Below, piece by piece: positions 15,853-23,438 of a stretch of DNA of 23,438 nt. The first letter of the stretch is position 1; the number at the start of each line of letters is the position of its first letter. Location: the NCBI GenBank assembly GCA_023413135.1, contig JAEZQK010000083.1, positions 1 through 23,438 of the forward strand, in the 5' to 3' direction. Below the pieces are notes generated by a model that worked only from the letters and a program-made list of their open reading frames with translations, was not told the DNA's origin and ran no database searches. Origin of the DNA: Bacillota bacterium (GTDB lineage Bacteria > Bacillota > Clostridia > Christensenellales > Aristaeellaceae). The translations under genes were made by a program, and so were the position numbers.

Positions 15853-16929
15853 TTACTTAAACAGGCGCTGGATATCCTGAAAGGTAAAAAACAGCATCGC
15901 CGTCACCAGCAGCGCAAAGCCGGTGAGATGGATCACCGCCTCGGCCTTGCGGTTGATAGGCTTGCGGAAAATGGCCTCCACCAGCATGAACAGAAAGCGG
16001 CTGCCGTCCAGGCCGGGGATGGGCAAAAGGTTCACCAGGCCAAGGTTGATGGACAGGATCACCAGAAGGTACAAATAGCCGTCCAGCCCGTACTGCCTGG
16101 TTTGTGTGGCGATTTCCGAAACAATCCCCACCGGGCCGGCGGACTGGTCGAGCCCCTCTCCATGGAATATCAGGTTCTTCAAACCGCCCAGTATGAGTTC
16201 CCCTGCGTTGACACATGTCTCATAGCTGTAGCGGACAGCCTGGCCGAAAGAAATCCGGATCCTGCCCTCTACCGGCATGTTGGCAACGATCACGCCAATG
16301 CGGGCCTTGCCCATTGCTTCGTCAAAAAAGGGCGTCACAGCAATGGTCACCGGCGTCTTTTCGGCCCCGCGCAGCACCTGCACCTCAAAAGGCGCATCCC
16401 CCGCCCGATAACTGCCAATGATGTCGACCACCGTATTGGTGGTGCCATCCTGTACGTTCTGCCCGTTGACGGAATAGAATATATCCCCCGCCTCAAACCC
16501 TGCCTGGGCCGCCGGTCCGTTTGGCTCCAGGGATGACACATAGGGAACAGCGGCCTGCACGCCGCCGATGTAAAACAGCAGCACCGCCACCACAAAGGCC
16601 AGCACAAAGTTCATGCCGGGGCCCATCAGCACGGACAGCATCCGCTTCCATACCTTTTGCTTGTGATAGGCGTGCGGATCCTCATCATGCTTGCCCTGGG
16701 CGTCGTCCTCCCCAACAAACATGCAGTAGCCGCCCAGCGGGATAGCCCGTACCATGAACTGGGTATCGTACTTCTTGCTCTTCCACTTAATAAGCTTGGG
16801 GCCAAAGCCAACAGAAAACTGCTGGACCGAGATACCGGTCCACCGGGCGGCCCAGAAATGACCAAGCTCGTGCACCACAATCAGGATTCCCAGCAGCAGG
16901 ATTGCCGCCAGTACCAACAAAAACGTCAT
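15853..16929 (-). CDS. rseP: Site-2 protease RseP/RasP family zinc metalloprotease
   Basis: This 358-residue membrane protease has HELGH (20-24) in the first transmembrane segment as zinc ligands and catalytic Glu. A second transmembrane segment lies around 100-125, a single PDZ domain around 125-200 (PNGPAAQAGFEAGD), and the third zinc ligand is in LLPIPGLDG (D308), followed by a last hydrophobic segment at 335-350. Members cut transmembrane anti-sigma factors and leftover signal peptides inside the membrane. ATG 16929 has AAAGGAG seven bases upstream. It is 13 bases after dxr. A longer frame extending into dxr is not needed. Confidence 0.96.
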   Translation of the reverse strand: MTFLLVLAAILLLGILIVVHELGHFWAARWTGISVQQFSVGFGPKLIKWKSKKYDTQFMVRAIPLGGYCMFVGEDDAQGKHDEDPHAYHKQKVWKRMLSVLMGPGMNFVLAFVVAVLLFYIGGVQAAVPYVSSLEPNGPAAQAGFEAGDIFYSVNGQNVQDGTTNTVVDIIGSYRAGDAPFEVQVLRGAEKTPVTIAVTPFFDEAMGKARIGVIVANMPVEGRIRISFGQAVRYSYETCVNAGELILGGLKNLIFHGEGLDQSAGPVGIVSEIATQTRQYGLDGYLYLLVILSINLGLVNLLPIPGLDGSRFLFMLVEAIFRKPINRKAEAVIHLTGFALLVTAMLFFTFQDIQRLFK

Positions 16930-16942
16930 GAGGTTTCTCCTT

Positions 16943-18088
16943 TCAATGAGACAATAGACTGCTGGCCATGCGCCGGGCCGCTTCGTCGGCCTTAAAGATG
17001 GCCTCCAGAGAATCGGCGGGCATGCCGCCCACTTTTGCCAGTGTTTCTTCCACCACATCAAAAATGGCGCCAAAGGCGATTTGCCCGTTCAGAAACGCTT
17101 CCACCGCCACCTCGTTGGCGCCATTTAATATACAGCAGGCGCTGCCTCCGGCTTGAAGGCATTCCCTGCCCAGGCGCAAGGAGGGGAAGCGAACTTCATC
17201 GGGCTTTTCAAAGGTAAGCTGGGATAATGTCGTCAAATCGAGCTTTGCGCCGCCGGTAGGGAGCCTTTGAGGATAGGCCATGGCGTAAAGGATAGGCAAA
17301 CGCATATCCGGCGTGCCCAGTTGGGCAATCACGGCACCGTCTTTAAAGGCAATAGCAGAATGGATCACGCTTTGGGGATGGATGATAACCTCGATCTGAT
17401 CCTCCGGCATGTCAAACAGCCACCGGGCTTCCATAATCTCCAATGTCTTGTTAAACATGGTGGCAGAATCAATGGTAATCTTTTTCCCCATCTGCCAGTT
17501 GGGGTGGTTCAAGGCCTGTTCTTTTGTAGCATTCCGGATTTCTTCTTTTGGAAAGGTGCGGAAGGGCCCGCCGGAAGCCGTTAAAAGCAGCTTTTCCGGC
17601 CTGTTTTCACCTGCGCCCTGAAGGCATTGGAAGATGGCGCTGTGCTCGCTGTCCACCGGCAAAAGAGCCTTCCCTGCCTTTTTCGCCGCCGCCGTCACCA
17701 GCGCACCGCCGGCCACCAGCGCCTCCTTGTTGGCCAATAAAACCTGCCGCCCCGCCGTAAGCGCCGCCATCACGCCTTGAAGGCCCGCAATGCCCACCAC
17801 GGAAACCAGCACCGCGTCCGCCGGGACTTGCGATGCGGCGATCTCAAGCGACTCCTGGCCAAAGTGCCAGTCACAAAAGCGCACATCCTCCGGGATCTGC
17901 TCCCAGGGGATAGGTGATGTCAGGCCAGCCATCATAGGCCTGAAGGTACGGACCTGCTCAAACAATAGCGCCGTATTGTGATGGGCGGTCAGGGCGGTAA
18001 TTCGGAACCGGTCTTTATGCAGCGCCGCTACGCTGAGCGCCTGGGTACCGATGGAGCCGGTGCTCCCAAGGATAGCGATATCCCGCAT
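16943..18088 (-). CDS. dxr: 1-deoxy-D-xylulose 5-phosphate reductoisomerase
   Basis: The 381-residue enzyme converts DXP to MEP with NADPH, the first committed step of the MEP pathway. The Rossmann loop GSTGSIG is at 8-14, LLANKEALV has NKE at 120-122, and PVDSEHSAIF supplies metal-binding D146 and E148. Further motifs are ASGGPF (171-176), HPNW (195-198) and DSATMFNKTLEIMEA with N213, K214 and E217, so the active site looks complete. The start is ATG 18088 after AAAGGA; the frame stays open upstream to 18211, but that extension lies in the repeat-rich gap and carries no conserved sequence. It is separated from cdsA by 358 bases, unlike its tightly packed downstream neighbours. Confidence 0.97.
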   Translation of the reverse strand: MRDIAILGSTGSIGTQALSVAALHKDRFRITALTAHHNTALLFEQVRTFRPMMAGLTSPIPWEQIPEDVRFCDWHFGQESLEIAASQVPADAVLVSVVGIAGLQGVMAALTAGRQVLLANKEALVAGGALVTAAAKKAGKALLPVDSEHSAIFQCLQGAGENRPEKLLLTASGGPFRTFPKEEIRNATKEQALNHPNWQMGKKITIDSATMFNKTLEIMEARWLFDMPEDQIEVIIHPQSVIHSAIAFKDGAVIAQLGTPDMRLPILYAMAYPQRLPTGGAKLDLTTLSQLTFEKPDEVRFPSLRLGRECLQAGGSACCILNGANEVAVEAFLNGQIAFGAIFDVVEETLAKVGGMPADSLEAIFKADEAARRMASSLLSH

Positions 18089-18446
18089 GATGTATCCTTT
18101 CAGGTTTTCTATGTGAGCTATACCCTCGTCCCCCGGCAGCGAAACCGCTTCCGGATTTTTACACCTCATCCGGCGCTTCGCGCCACTATCCATCTGGCTC
18201 AATCTACGCACTGCTCACTGCCGTTCGCACTGCTTGTTTCGCCCGCCTCCTCCGCCCCTCCCAGATCCGCAACTGGCGGGGTCGGAGCTTCGGAGCCCCT
18301 CAAGGGGAAGGCTCGCCGCTGTTCTTTAGAACCAACGTCATTTGGATTGTGGTGTTTGATAGCGTGAAGCAAACCATTTTCCCATTGTTCCATTTCAAAC
18401 CCACAGCGACTGAAGGAGTAAAAAGAGATATCATAAGCACAACGGA
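18089..18446. repeat. Repeat-rich gap between cdsA and dxr
   Basis: This 358-base gap has no credible gene. It holds GC-rich hairpins, including GGCGC-TTC-GCGCC (18172-18184) and GAGCC...GGCTC with an inner CCCC-TCAA-GGGG (18293-18314). Two short direct repeats are present: CGCACTGCT at 18207-18215 and 18226-18234, and CGGAGC at 18283-18288 and 18291-18296. The modules at 18160-18185 and 18290-18315 resemble the two halves of a repeat I associate with intergenic regions of gut Clostridia, here separated by about 105 bases. A weak promoter-like TTTCGC-16-TATAGC precedes dxr. The rest of the gap towards cdsA (18316-18446) is AT-richer and featureless. Confidence 0.5.
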
Positions 18447-19277
18447 TTACGCCCGTGTTATCATCCAGAAGCAGTACACGACGACGGATGTAAACAAGAT
18501 GCTGTCCATGCGGTCCAGCATGCCGCCGTGGCCGGGGAAGAGGGTGCCAAAATCCTTGATACCGCAATGGCGCTTGATGAGGGAAGCAAACAAATCCCCC
18601 ACCTGGCCGGCGATGCCGCCCACAAAGCCGACCATCAGGTATTGGACGAAAGTCGGCGGGATAGTCCCATCCAACGGCGGCCAGATAGAGGCAAGGCCGC
18701 CCACCGCCAGCGCCCCCAGCATGCTGCCGATGAGGCCGCCCATGGCACCGGAAAAGGTTTTGTTGGGGCTGACGGCAGGGCAAAGCTTGCGCCCGCCCAC
18801 CCTGGTGCCCACAAAATAGGCCATGGTATCCCCGATGACGGAAATAGCAAATACCATGCACAAAAGCGTCACCTGGAGCGATTTTGCCTCGATGCGCAAA
18901 AGGCTGATCAGGCAGATGCCCGGCAGCAGGATGGTGAACATGGGCATCACCGACACCAGTGCGTCTTCCAGGCGCGGCTGCTCACGAAAGATGACCCAGA
19001 TGAGCACCATCAGGCAATTGGCCAGCATCAGGATCAGCAGAAGGGACATGAGCCTGTTGCCGGAGGACAGCAGCATCAATGGGATGCTGGCCACCATGGC
19101 TACGAAGGTAGGCCACCATACGGGCCTGTGTCCTGCCACGGCCAGCGCCTGAAACTCCTCCCGCATGGCAGCACAAATGGCAGCCATGGCTACCACGGCA
19201 AACACCCAGCCCCCCAGATACAGCACCAGTGCCAGCCCAATGATCAGGAGTGATCCCGTAATGACTCGCTGCAACAT
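18447..19277 (-). CDS. cdsA: Phosphatidate cytidylyltransferase (CDP-diacylglycerol synthase)
   Basis: This 276-residue, very hydrophobic protein has about eight membrane segments. The C-terminal family signature spans S232-D258 (SLIKRHCGIKDFG, then LFPGHGGMLDRMD) and matches the CdsA pattern fully. GDTMAYFVGTRVGGRKLCP with SPNKTFSG (149-177) forms the other conserved block. CdsA makes CDP-diacylglycerol from CTP and phosphatidate, the branch point to phosphatidylglycerol and other anionic phospholipids. ATG 19277 follows GGGAGAGG; the gap to uppS is 33 bases. The 358-base gap downstream may lower expression of dxr unless that gene has its own promoter. Confidence 0.97.
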   Translation of the reverse strand: MLQRVITGSLLIIGLALVLYLGGWVFAVVAMAAICAAMREEFQALAVAGHRPVWWPTFVAMVASIPLMLLSSGNRLMSLLLILMLANCLMVLIWVIFREQPRLEDALVSVMPMFTILLPGICLISLLRIEAKSLQVTLLCMVFAISVIGDTMAYFVGTRVGGRKLCPAVSPNKTFSGAMGGLIGSMLGALAVGGLASIWPPLDGTIPPTFVQYLMVGFVGGIAGQVGDLFASLIKRHCGIKDFGTLFPGHGGMLDRMDSILFTSVVVYCFWMITRA

Positions 19278-19310
19278 GCGCCTCTCCCTATTCTTCCCGG
19301 AGACAGGAAT

Positions 19311-20048
<738 letters not shown>

Positions 20049-20065
20049 TTAGGCATCTCCCTGTA

Positions 20066-20224
20066 ATACTATTGAGAAACATTAATGCATCCAAAGCCGC
20101 GAGAGATTTTCGTGCAGGACAAGGAGTCGGAGCGACGCGTAGCGGCACTACGTGGAGCGGAAGACGACGCAGTCATGCGCGAAAAGATCCGCGGCGACGA
20201 TGCGTTAAGGTTTCGAAATAGTAT
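20066..20224. repeat. 159-base imperfect palindrome upstream of uppS
   Basis: The two ends are inverted copies: 20066-20073 (ATACTATT) matches 20217-20224, and the following about 23 bases continue with roughly 80 percent identity (18 of 23 from 20069). The similarity persists inward through GCCGCG...ATTTTCG on the left and CGAAAA...CCGCGGC on the right. The centre holds CGTAG-CGGCA-CTACG. No reading frame of interest lies inside. The shape is that of a small repeat with terminal inverted repeats, and nearly all of it would lie within the uppS 5' untranslated leader. Confidence 0.6.
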
Positions 20225-20248
20225 AAGCTATTCCCTGATAATAGACAA
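20220..20248 (-). promoter_or_regulatory. Probable sigma-A promoter for uppS-cdsA (and possibly dxr onward)
   Basis: On the minus strand TTGTCT (20248-20243) and TATACT (20225-20220) are spaced by exactly 17 bases. The start would be near 20213, leaving a leader of about 165 bases that includes most of the palindrome. The -10 box overlaps the outer end of the palindrome. An 8-bp inverted repeat, CATGCGCG/CGCGCATG (20249-20256 with 20268-20275), abuts the -35 box and could be a binding site or a hairpin ending the upstream transcript. Confidence 0.65.
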
Positions 20249-20288
20249 CATGCGCGTAGCCGTGGCCCGCGCATGTATCCCTCGTCAT

Positions 20289-20492
20289 TCATGCCTGGAT
20301 CATGCCGTCCAGAAAGCGGGCGGCCACCAGGATGCGGCCATCCTGCCGGAGGGCCACCACCCGGGCGTTTCCCTCCTGCTGCGGGGATTTGGGCGCGCAG
20401 GTCCATATCACCTGCGTCACCTCAACGCCCCGCGCAAGCAGAATCTCGCGGGCCTCCTTTAAGGGCAAGCCCAGCACATCCTCATGCGTCAT
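20289..20492 (-). CDS. Small hypothetical protein with a PASTA-like pattern
   Basis: This 67-residue protein is encoded two bases after the frr stop, with GGAAG seven bases before ATG 20492 (a TTG at 20498 overlapping the frr stop is the alternative). I do not recognise a named family. The pattern VLGLPLKEAREILLARGVEV, followed by about 20 residues and ARVVALRQDGRILVAAR, resembles one half-degenerate PASTA repeat (G-x-x-hydrophobic-x-x-A, then a Gly-flanked strand, then a final beta strand). There is no signal peptide or membrane segment, so a muropeptide-binding role is doubtful. Coding signs are the close coupling to frr, normal base use and the absence of a competing frame. Its place between frr and uppS suggests a small cytosolic partner of unknown role. 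Confidence 0.65.
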   Translation of the reverse strand: MTHEDVLGLPLKEAREILLARGVEVTQVIWTCAPKSPQQEGNARVVALRQDGRILVAARFLDGMIQA

Positions 20493-20494
20493 GG

Positions 20495-21052
20495 TCAAAC
20501 TTCCATGATTTCCTTTTCCTTGTCGGCGCAGATCTTGTCTACGTCCTTGATGGCGGCGTCGGTAGTCTTTTGCAGCTCTTCCTCCGCCTTGCGCTGTTCA
20601 TCCTCGGTGATGGCGCTGTCCTTTTTCAGCTTCTTCAGATGCTCCATGGCATCCCGGCGGATGGCCCGCACTGCCACCTTGGCATCTTCCGCGCCCTTGC
20701 GGGCCAGCTTGGTAAGGTCACGGCGGCGCTCCTCATTCAGCTCCGGCACGACCAGGCGGATGAGCTTGCCGTCGTTGGTGGGATTGAGTCCCAGATCGCT
20801 TTTCAAAATCGCCTTTTCCACCAGGGGGATGGCCTTTTGATCCCACAGGGAAATGGTCAATAACCTGGGTTCGGGAGAAGCGATGTTGGCCATTTGGGTC
20901 AGCGGTGTCTCTACGCCGTAATAGTCCACCTTGATCCTGTCCAGGAGCTGCGGATTTGCGCGGCCCGCCCGCAGGGAGACCATCTCCCGCTGGTACACGG
21001 CGGCCGTCTTTTTCATCTTGTCCTTGGCGGCGTCAATGACTTCCTTATACAT
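20495..21052 (-). CDS. frr: Ribosome recycling factor
   Basis: The protein is exactly 185 residues, the standard RRF length. The N-terminal helix includes REMVSLRAGRANPQLLDRI, then VDYYGVETPLTQMANIASPE and the LNPTNDGKLIRLVVPELNEE block, and the C-terminal long helices are rich in Lys and Glu. RRF splits post-termination ribosomes together with EF-G. ATG 21052 has GGAGG eight bases upstream; the upstream in-frame ATG at 21067 contains that ribosome binding site in its own codons and is rejected. The gene has its own strong-looking promoter at 21089-21117, apart from pyrH. Confidence 0.97.
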   Translation of the reverse strand: MYKEVIDAAKDKMKKTAAVYQREMVSLRAGRANPQLLDRIKVDYYGVETPLTQMANIASPEPRLLTISLWDQKAIPLVEKAILKSDLGLNPTNDGKLIRLVVPELNEERRRDLTKLARKGAEDAKVAVRAIRRDAMEHLKKLKKDSAITEDEQRKAEEELQKTTDAAIKDVDKICADKEKEIMEV

Positions 21053-21088
21053 GGGATCATCCTCCATGCGAACATACTTGCTTTATCT

Positions 21089-21117
21089 ATTGTAATCGGT
21101 TTGTGCTTATCTGGCAA
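21089..21117 (-). promoter_or_regulatory. Sigma-A promoter of frr
   Basis: On the minus strand TTGCCA (21117-21112) and TACAAT (21094-21089) each match five of six consensus positions and are spaced by exactly 17 bases. Transcription would start near 21082, giving a leader of about 30 bases before frr. This is the best-matching promoter in the window. Confidence 0.8.
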
Positions 21118-21120
21118 GTT

Positions 21121-21141
21121 AAAATTGGCATTTCGGGCCAA
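21121..21141 (-). terminator. Weak terminator-like hairpin after pyrH
   Basis: TTGGC (21125-21129) pairs with GCCAA (21137-21141) with a seven-base loop and is followed on the minus strand by four T. The stem is only 5 bp, so it may cause partial termination between pyrH and the frr promoter. Confidence 0.3.
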
Positions 21142-21168
21142 GAATACACCATATGCGCCGAGATGTCG

Positions 21169-21882
21169 TTACGGGTGTACGAATGTTCCCAGCTTCTCCC
21201 CGCAGAGAACCTTCAATATGTTTTCAGGCTCCTGGAGGCCGAACAGGCGGACCATGGGCACATTGTTCTCCCTGCAAAGGGAGAAGGCGGCCGCGTCCAT
21301 CACCTTCAGGCCCATGGCTTGCGCCTTTTCATAGGTGATGTCATGGATGAGTTTTGCGCCCGGCGTAAGCTTTGGATCGGCGTCATACACGCCGTCGATG
21401 TTTTTGGCCATCAGCACGGCGTCGGCTTTCAGCTCAATGCCCCGGAGCACCACAGCGGTATCCGTGGAGAAGAAGGGGTTGCCCGTACCGCAGGCAAAGA
21501 GAAGCACCGTTCCCTCCTCCAGACGCTCCTGCGCGACAGCGGTATTGTAGCACTGTGTGAACCTGTGCATATCCACCGCGGAAAAGACCTGCGCCTTCAC
21601 GCCCAAGCGTGTCAGAGCATCCTGCATGCACAGGCAGTTGATGGCGGTAGCCAGCATGCCCATCTGATCGGCGATCACCGGGTCCATCTGGGCGGTGGGG
21701 CCTTGGCGTCCGCGCCAAATATTGCCCGCGCCGATGACGATGCCCACCTGCACGCCCATCTCTTTTACCTGACGGATGGTCTCTGCCACGCGGGTAATGT
21801 GCACATGGTCGAACACGCCCTCATCCCCACCCAAGGCTTCTCCGCTGAGTTTGAGCAGGATACGCTTGTAAACGGATGACAT
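21169..21882 (-). CDS. pyrH: UMP kinase
   Basis: The 237-residue protein belongs to the bacterial hexameric UMP kinase (amino acid kinase fold). KLSGEAL (11-17) binds phosphate, GAGNIWRG (51-58) is the UMP-binding segment, and GTGNPFFSTD (132-141) is the family hallmark. It phosphorylates UMP to UDP with ATP in pyrimidine nucleotide synthesis. ATG 21882 follows AAGGGGGAAGG; the longer frame to 21936 runs over the tsf terminator and is rejected. With a terminator between tsf and pyrH and no clear promoter in the 89-base gap, pyrH probably depends on readthrough from rpsB-tsf. Confidence 0.97.
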   Translation of the reverse strand: MSSVYKRILLKLSGEALGGDEGVFDHVHITRVAETIRQVKEMGVQVGIVIGAGNIWRGRQGPTAQMDPVIADQMGMLATAINCLCMQDALTRLGVKAQVFSAVDMHRFTQCYNTAVAQERLEEGTVLLFACGTGNPFFSTDTAVVLRGIELKADAVLMAKNIDGVYDADPKLTPGAKLIHDITYEKAQAMGLKVMDAAAFSLCRENNVPMVRLFGLQEPENILKVLCGEKLGTFVHP

Positions 21883-21923
21883 TTCGATCCTTCCCCCTTG
21901 CCGAAATTGGATTTGCGCGCATG

Positions 21924-21963
21924 AAAAAGGGAACACACAAGCGGTTCATTGCGCGTTCCCTTT
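21924..21963 (-). terminator. Intrinsic terminator of rpsB-tsf
   Basis: A 14-bp stem (21926-21939 with 21950-21963) includes two G-U pairs that form only in minus-strand RNA, with a ten-base loop and a run of five T (three within the stem). It begins about eight bases after the tsf stop and should uncouple the abundant S2 and EF-Ts mRNA from pyrH. Confidence 0.8.
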
Positions 21964-21971
21964 GCGATACA

Positions 21972-22625
21972 TCAGATCTTGCTGAGCTGGTCTGCAATTT
22001 CCTGAGCGAAATTGTCTTCCCGCTTCTGAATGCCCTCGCCCCGCTCGTACCTTGTAAAGCGGCGGATGCTGATCTTTTCCCCAATGGCCACGGTGGCGTC
22101 GCTCACCAGGTCCTTGATGGTTTTGTCCGGATCCTTCACAAAGGGCTGCTCCAGGAGGCAGACTTCCTTGTAATACTTCTCCACGCGGCCTTCCACCATG
22201 CGGTCCACGATCTTCTCCGGCTTGCCCTCGTTGAGCGCCTGGGCACGGAAGATTTCCTTCTCCTTGTTCAGGGCCTCCATGGGAACTTCTTCCTTGGTCA
22301 CGAACAGGGGATTGGCCGCGGCGATGTGCATGGCCACGTCATGGCAGAAAGCCTTGAACTGGTCAGTCTTCGCCACAAAGTCGGTCTCACAGTTTACTTC
22401 CACCAGAACGCCGATCTTGCCGCCCATGTGGATATAGGAATCCACCATGCCTTCGGCGGCGATGCGGCCGGCCTTCTTGGCGGCGGCGGCCAGTCCCTTT
22501 TCACGGAGATAGGCGATAGCCTTATCCATATCGCCGTCAGACTCGATCAACGCTTTTTTGCAGTCCATCATGCCGGCGCCGGTGCGCTCACGCAAATCCT
22601 TGACCATTGCGGACGTAACTTCCAT
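21972..22625 (-). CDS. tsf: Elongation factor Ts, short form
   Basis: The 217-residue protein recycles EF-Tu-GDP to the GTP form. The N-terminal UBA-like domain has LRERTGAGMMDCKKAL (11-26), the EF-Ts signature 1, and VEVNCETDFVAKTDQF (75-90) is signature 2 with the EF-Tu-contacting Asp-Phe. It is about 70 residues shorter than E. coli or B. subtilis EF-Ts (283 and 293), consistent with a single core subdomain as in Thermus-like short forms; the C-terminal module FTRYERGEGIQKREDNFAQE is present, so it is not truncated. ATG 22625 has GAGGAGG nine bases upstream. It lies 52 bases after rpsB and ends at a strong terminator. Confidence 0.97.
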   Translation of the reverse strand: MEVTSAMVKDLRERTGAGMMDCKKALIESDGDMDKAIAYLREKGLAAAAKKAGRIAAEGMVDSYIHMGGKIGVLVEVNCETDFVAKTDQFKAFCHDVAMHIAAANPLFVTKEEVPMEALNKEKEIFRAQALNEGKPEKIVDRMVEGRVEKYYKEVCLLEQPFVKDPDKTIKDLVSDATVAIGEKISIRRFTRYERGEGIQKREDNFAQEIADQLSKI

Positions 22626-22677
22626 TGGGATTTCCTCCTCACACATCCGGCGGGCTTGCCGCCAAATGATGTCATTT

Positions 22678-23421
22678 TCAGACTTCCATGGCCTCTTCCG
22701 CAGCGGGGGCGGCCTCTTCGGGCTCACTGTCGAGCTGCTCGCCCTGCTTGCCTTCCAGCACGGCGTCGGCCAGCTTGCCGGCGATAAGCTTCACGGCGCG
22801 GATGGCATCATCGTTGCCGGGGATCACATAATCGATTTCATCGGGGTCGCAGTTGGTATCCACGATGCCCACGATGGGGATATTCAGGATGCGGGCTTCG
22901 GTAACGGCAATGTGCTCCTTGCGGGGGTCCACCACAAACAGCGCGCCGGGCAGCTTTTTCATTTCGCGGATGCCGCCCAGATTGATTTCCAGCTTTTCAC
23001 GCTCGTGCTCCAGCTTGATGACTTCCTTCTTGGGCAATACAGCGAATTGGCCCGTCTGCTCCATGCGGTCGATGGTGTTGAGCCGTTCCACGCGGGCCCT
23101 TATGGTACGGAAGTTGGTCAGCATGCCTCCCAGCCAGCGGTTGTTGACATAAAACATGTTGCAGCGCTTGGCCTCGGACTCGATGCTCTCCTGGGCCTGC
23201 TTTTTCGTGCCCACGAACAGGATGCTCTTGCCTTCCATGGCCACATCGCGGACGAACTGGTAGGCTTCATCGATCTTGCGGACGGTTTTTTGCAGGTCGA
23301 TGATATAGATGCCGTTGCGCTCCGTAAAGATATACGGGGTCATTTTGGGGTTCCAGCGCCGTGTCTGATGGCCAAAGTGGACACCGGCCTCCAGCAGCTG
23401 CTTCATGGAAATGACTGCCAT
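22678..23421 (-). CDS. rpsB: 30S ribosomal protein S2
   Basis: The complete 247-residue S2 starts MAVISMKQLLEAGVHFGHQT with RRWNPKMTPYIFTERNGIYI following, and contains VNNRWLGGMLTNFRTI, the first S2 family signature. GALFVVDPRKEHIAVTEA, NIPIVGIVDTNCDPD and YVIPGNDDAIRAVKL follow. Residues about 231-247 form an acidic tail, common in this family. S2 is a late-assembling protein at the 30S head-body junction. ATG 23421 follows AAGGAGG; the promoter and any S2 leader regulation lie beyond the right edge. It is followed by tsf after 52 bases that can fold a small GGCGG/CCGCC hairpin. Confidence 0.98.
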   Translation of the reverse strand: MAVISMKQLLEAGVHFGHQTRRWNPKMTPYIFTERNGIYIIDLQKTVRKIDEAYQFVRDVAMEGKSILFVGTKKQAQESIESEAKRCNMFYVNNRWLGGMLTNFRTIRARVERLNTIDRMEQTGQFAVLPKKEVIKLEHEREKLEINLGGIREMKKLPGALFVVDPRKEHIAVTEARILNIPIVGIVDTNCDPDEIDYVIPGNDDAIRAVKLIAGKLADAVLEGKQGEQLDSEPEEAAPAAEEAMEV

Positions 23422-23438
23422 GTGGTAATTCCTCCTTG

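Noticed and set aside
18089..18211. N-terminal extension of dxr to an upstream start
   Set aside because: It lies in repeat sequence and has no conserved residues; ATG 18088 has a ribosome binding site and gives the normal Dxr N-terminus.
22664..22677. AAATGATGTCATTT at the rpsB end, similar to the hairpin core at 571-587
   Set aside because: The arms are only six bases, the centre differs, and it sits beside the rpsB stop codon; chance similarity is likely.
21876..22787. A 303-codon plus-strand frame opposite tsf and rpsB
   Set aside because: Antisense to two essential conserved genes; its His/Leu/Ala-rich composition is that of a mirror frame.

Overview
The window carries a compact, GC-rich chromosomal segment from a spore-forming member of the Bacillota, most likely a gut-type Clostridia lineage. 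The reasons are a PolC-type replicative polymerase, a SpoVT sporulation regulator, the spoVT-yabM-mazG-(hup)-rqcP gene order known from Bacillus and clostridia, the long form of HPF, strong AGGAGG-type ribosome binding sites and sigma-A type promoters. No phage, plasmid, CRISPR, tRNA, rRNA or complete insertion sequence is visible. Nearly every gene is a conserved housekeeping gene.

Layout. (1) Positions 1-4867, minus strand: spoVT, a SpoVB/YabM-type flippase, a YabN-type methylase-MazG fusion, HU, the S4-domain protein RqcP, and the first 24 codons of a probable ispD cut by the window edge. (2) Positions 5225-10081, plus strand, divergent from spoVT: hpf, a metallo-beta-lactamase-fold hydrolase, comEC and holA. 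(3) Positions 10315-23421, minus strand: the classical cluster rpsB-tsf-pyrH-frr-(small ORF)-uppS-cdsA-dxr-rseP-ispG-polC. It joins translation (S2, EF-Ts, RRF), UMP synthesis, isoprenoid supply (Dxr, IspG), undecaprenyl-PP and phospholipid precursor synthesis (UppS, CdsA), membrane proteolysis (RseP) and replication (PolC). holA and polC converge.

Regulation that can be read directly: intrinsic terminators after hup, spoVT, tsf and polC, and probably hpf; sigma-A type promoters before the hydrolase, frr and uppS, and weaker ones before yabM and hup. The yabM promoter's -10 box lies inside the loop of the spoVT terminator.

The most unusual content is intergenic. The four gaps of more than 200 bases next to or inside operons (346-763, 10082-10314, 18089-18446, 20049-20288) each hold a different palindromic or multi-hairpin element. 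They look like non-autonomous repeats or structured RNAs rather than genes. A fifth gap (4868-5224) has a terminator-like leader before hpf. I see no convincing new multi-gene system. The best candidates for something undescribed are the multi-branched element at 426-683, with two mutually exclusive pairings, and the 159-base palindrome that would form the 5' leader of uppS.
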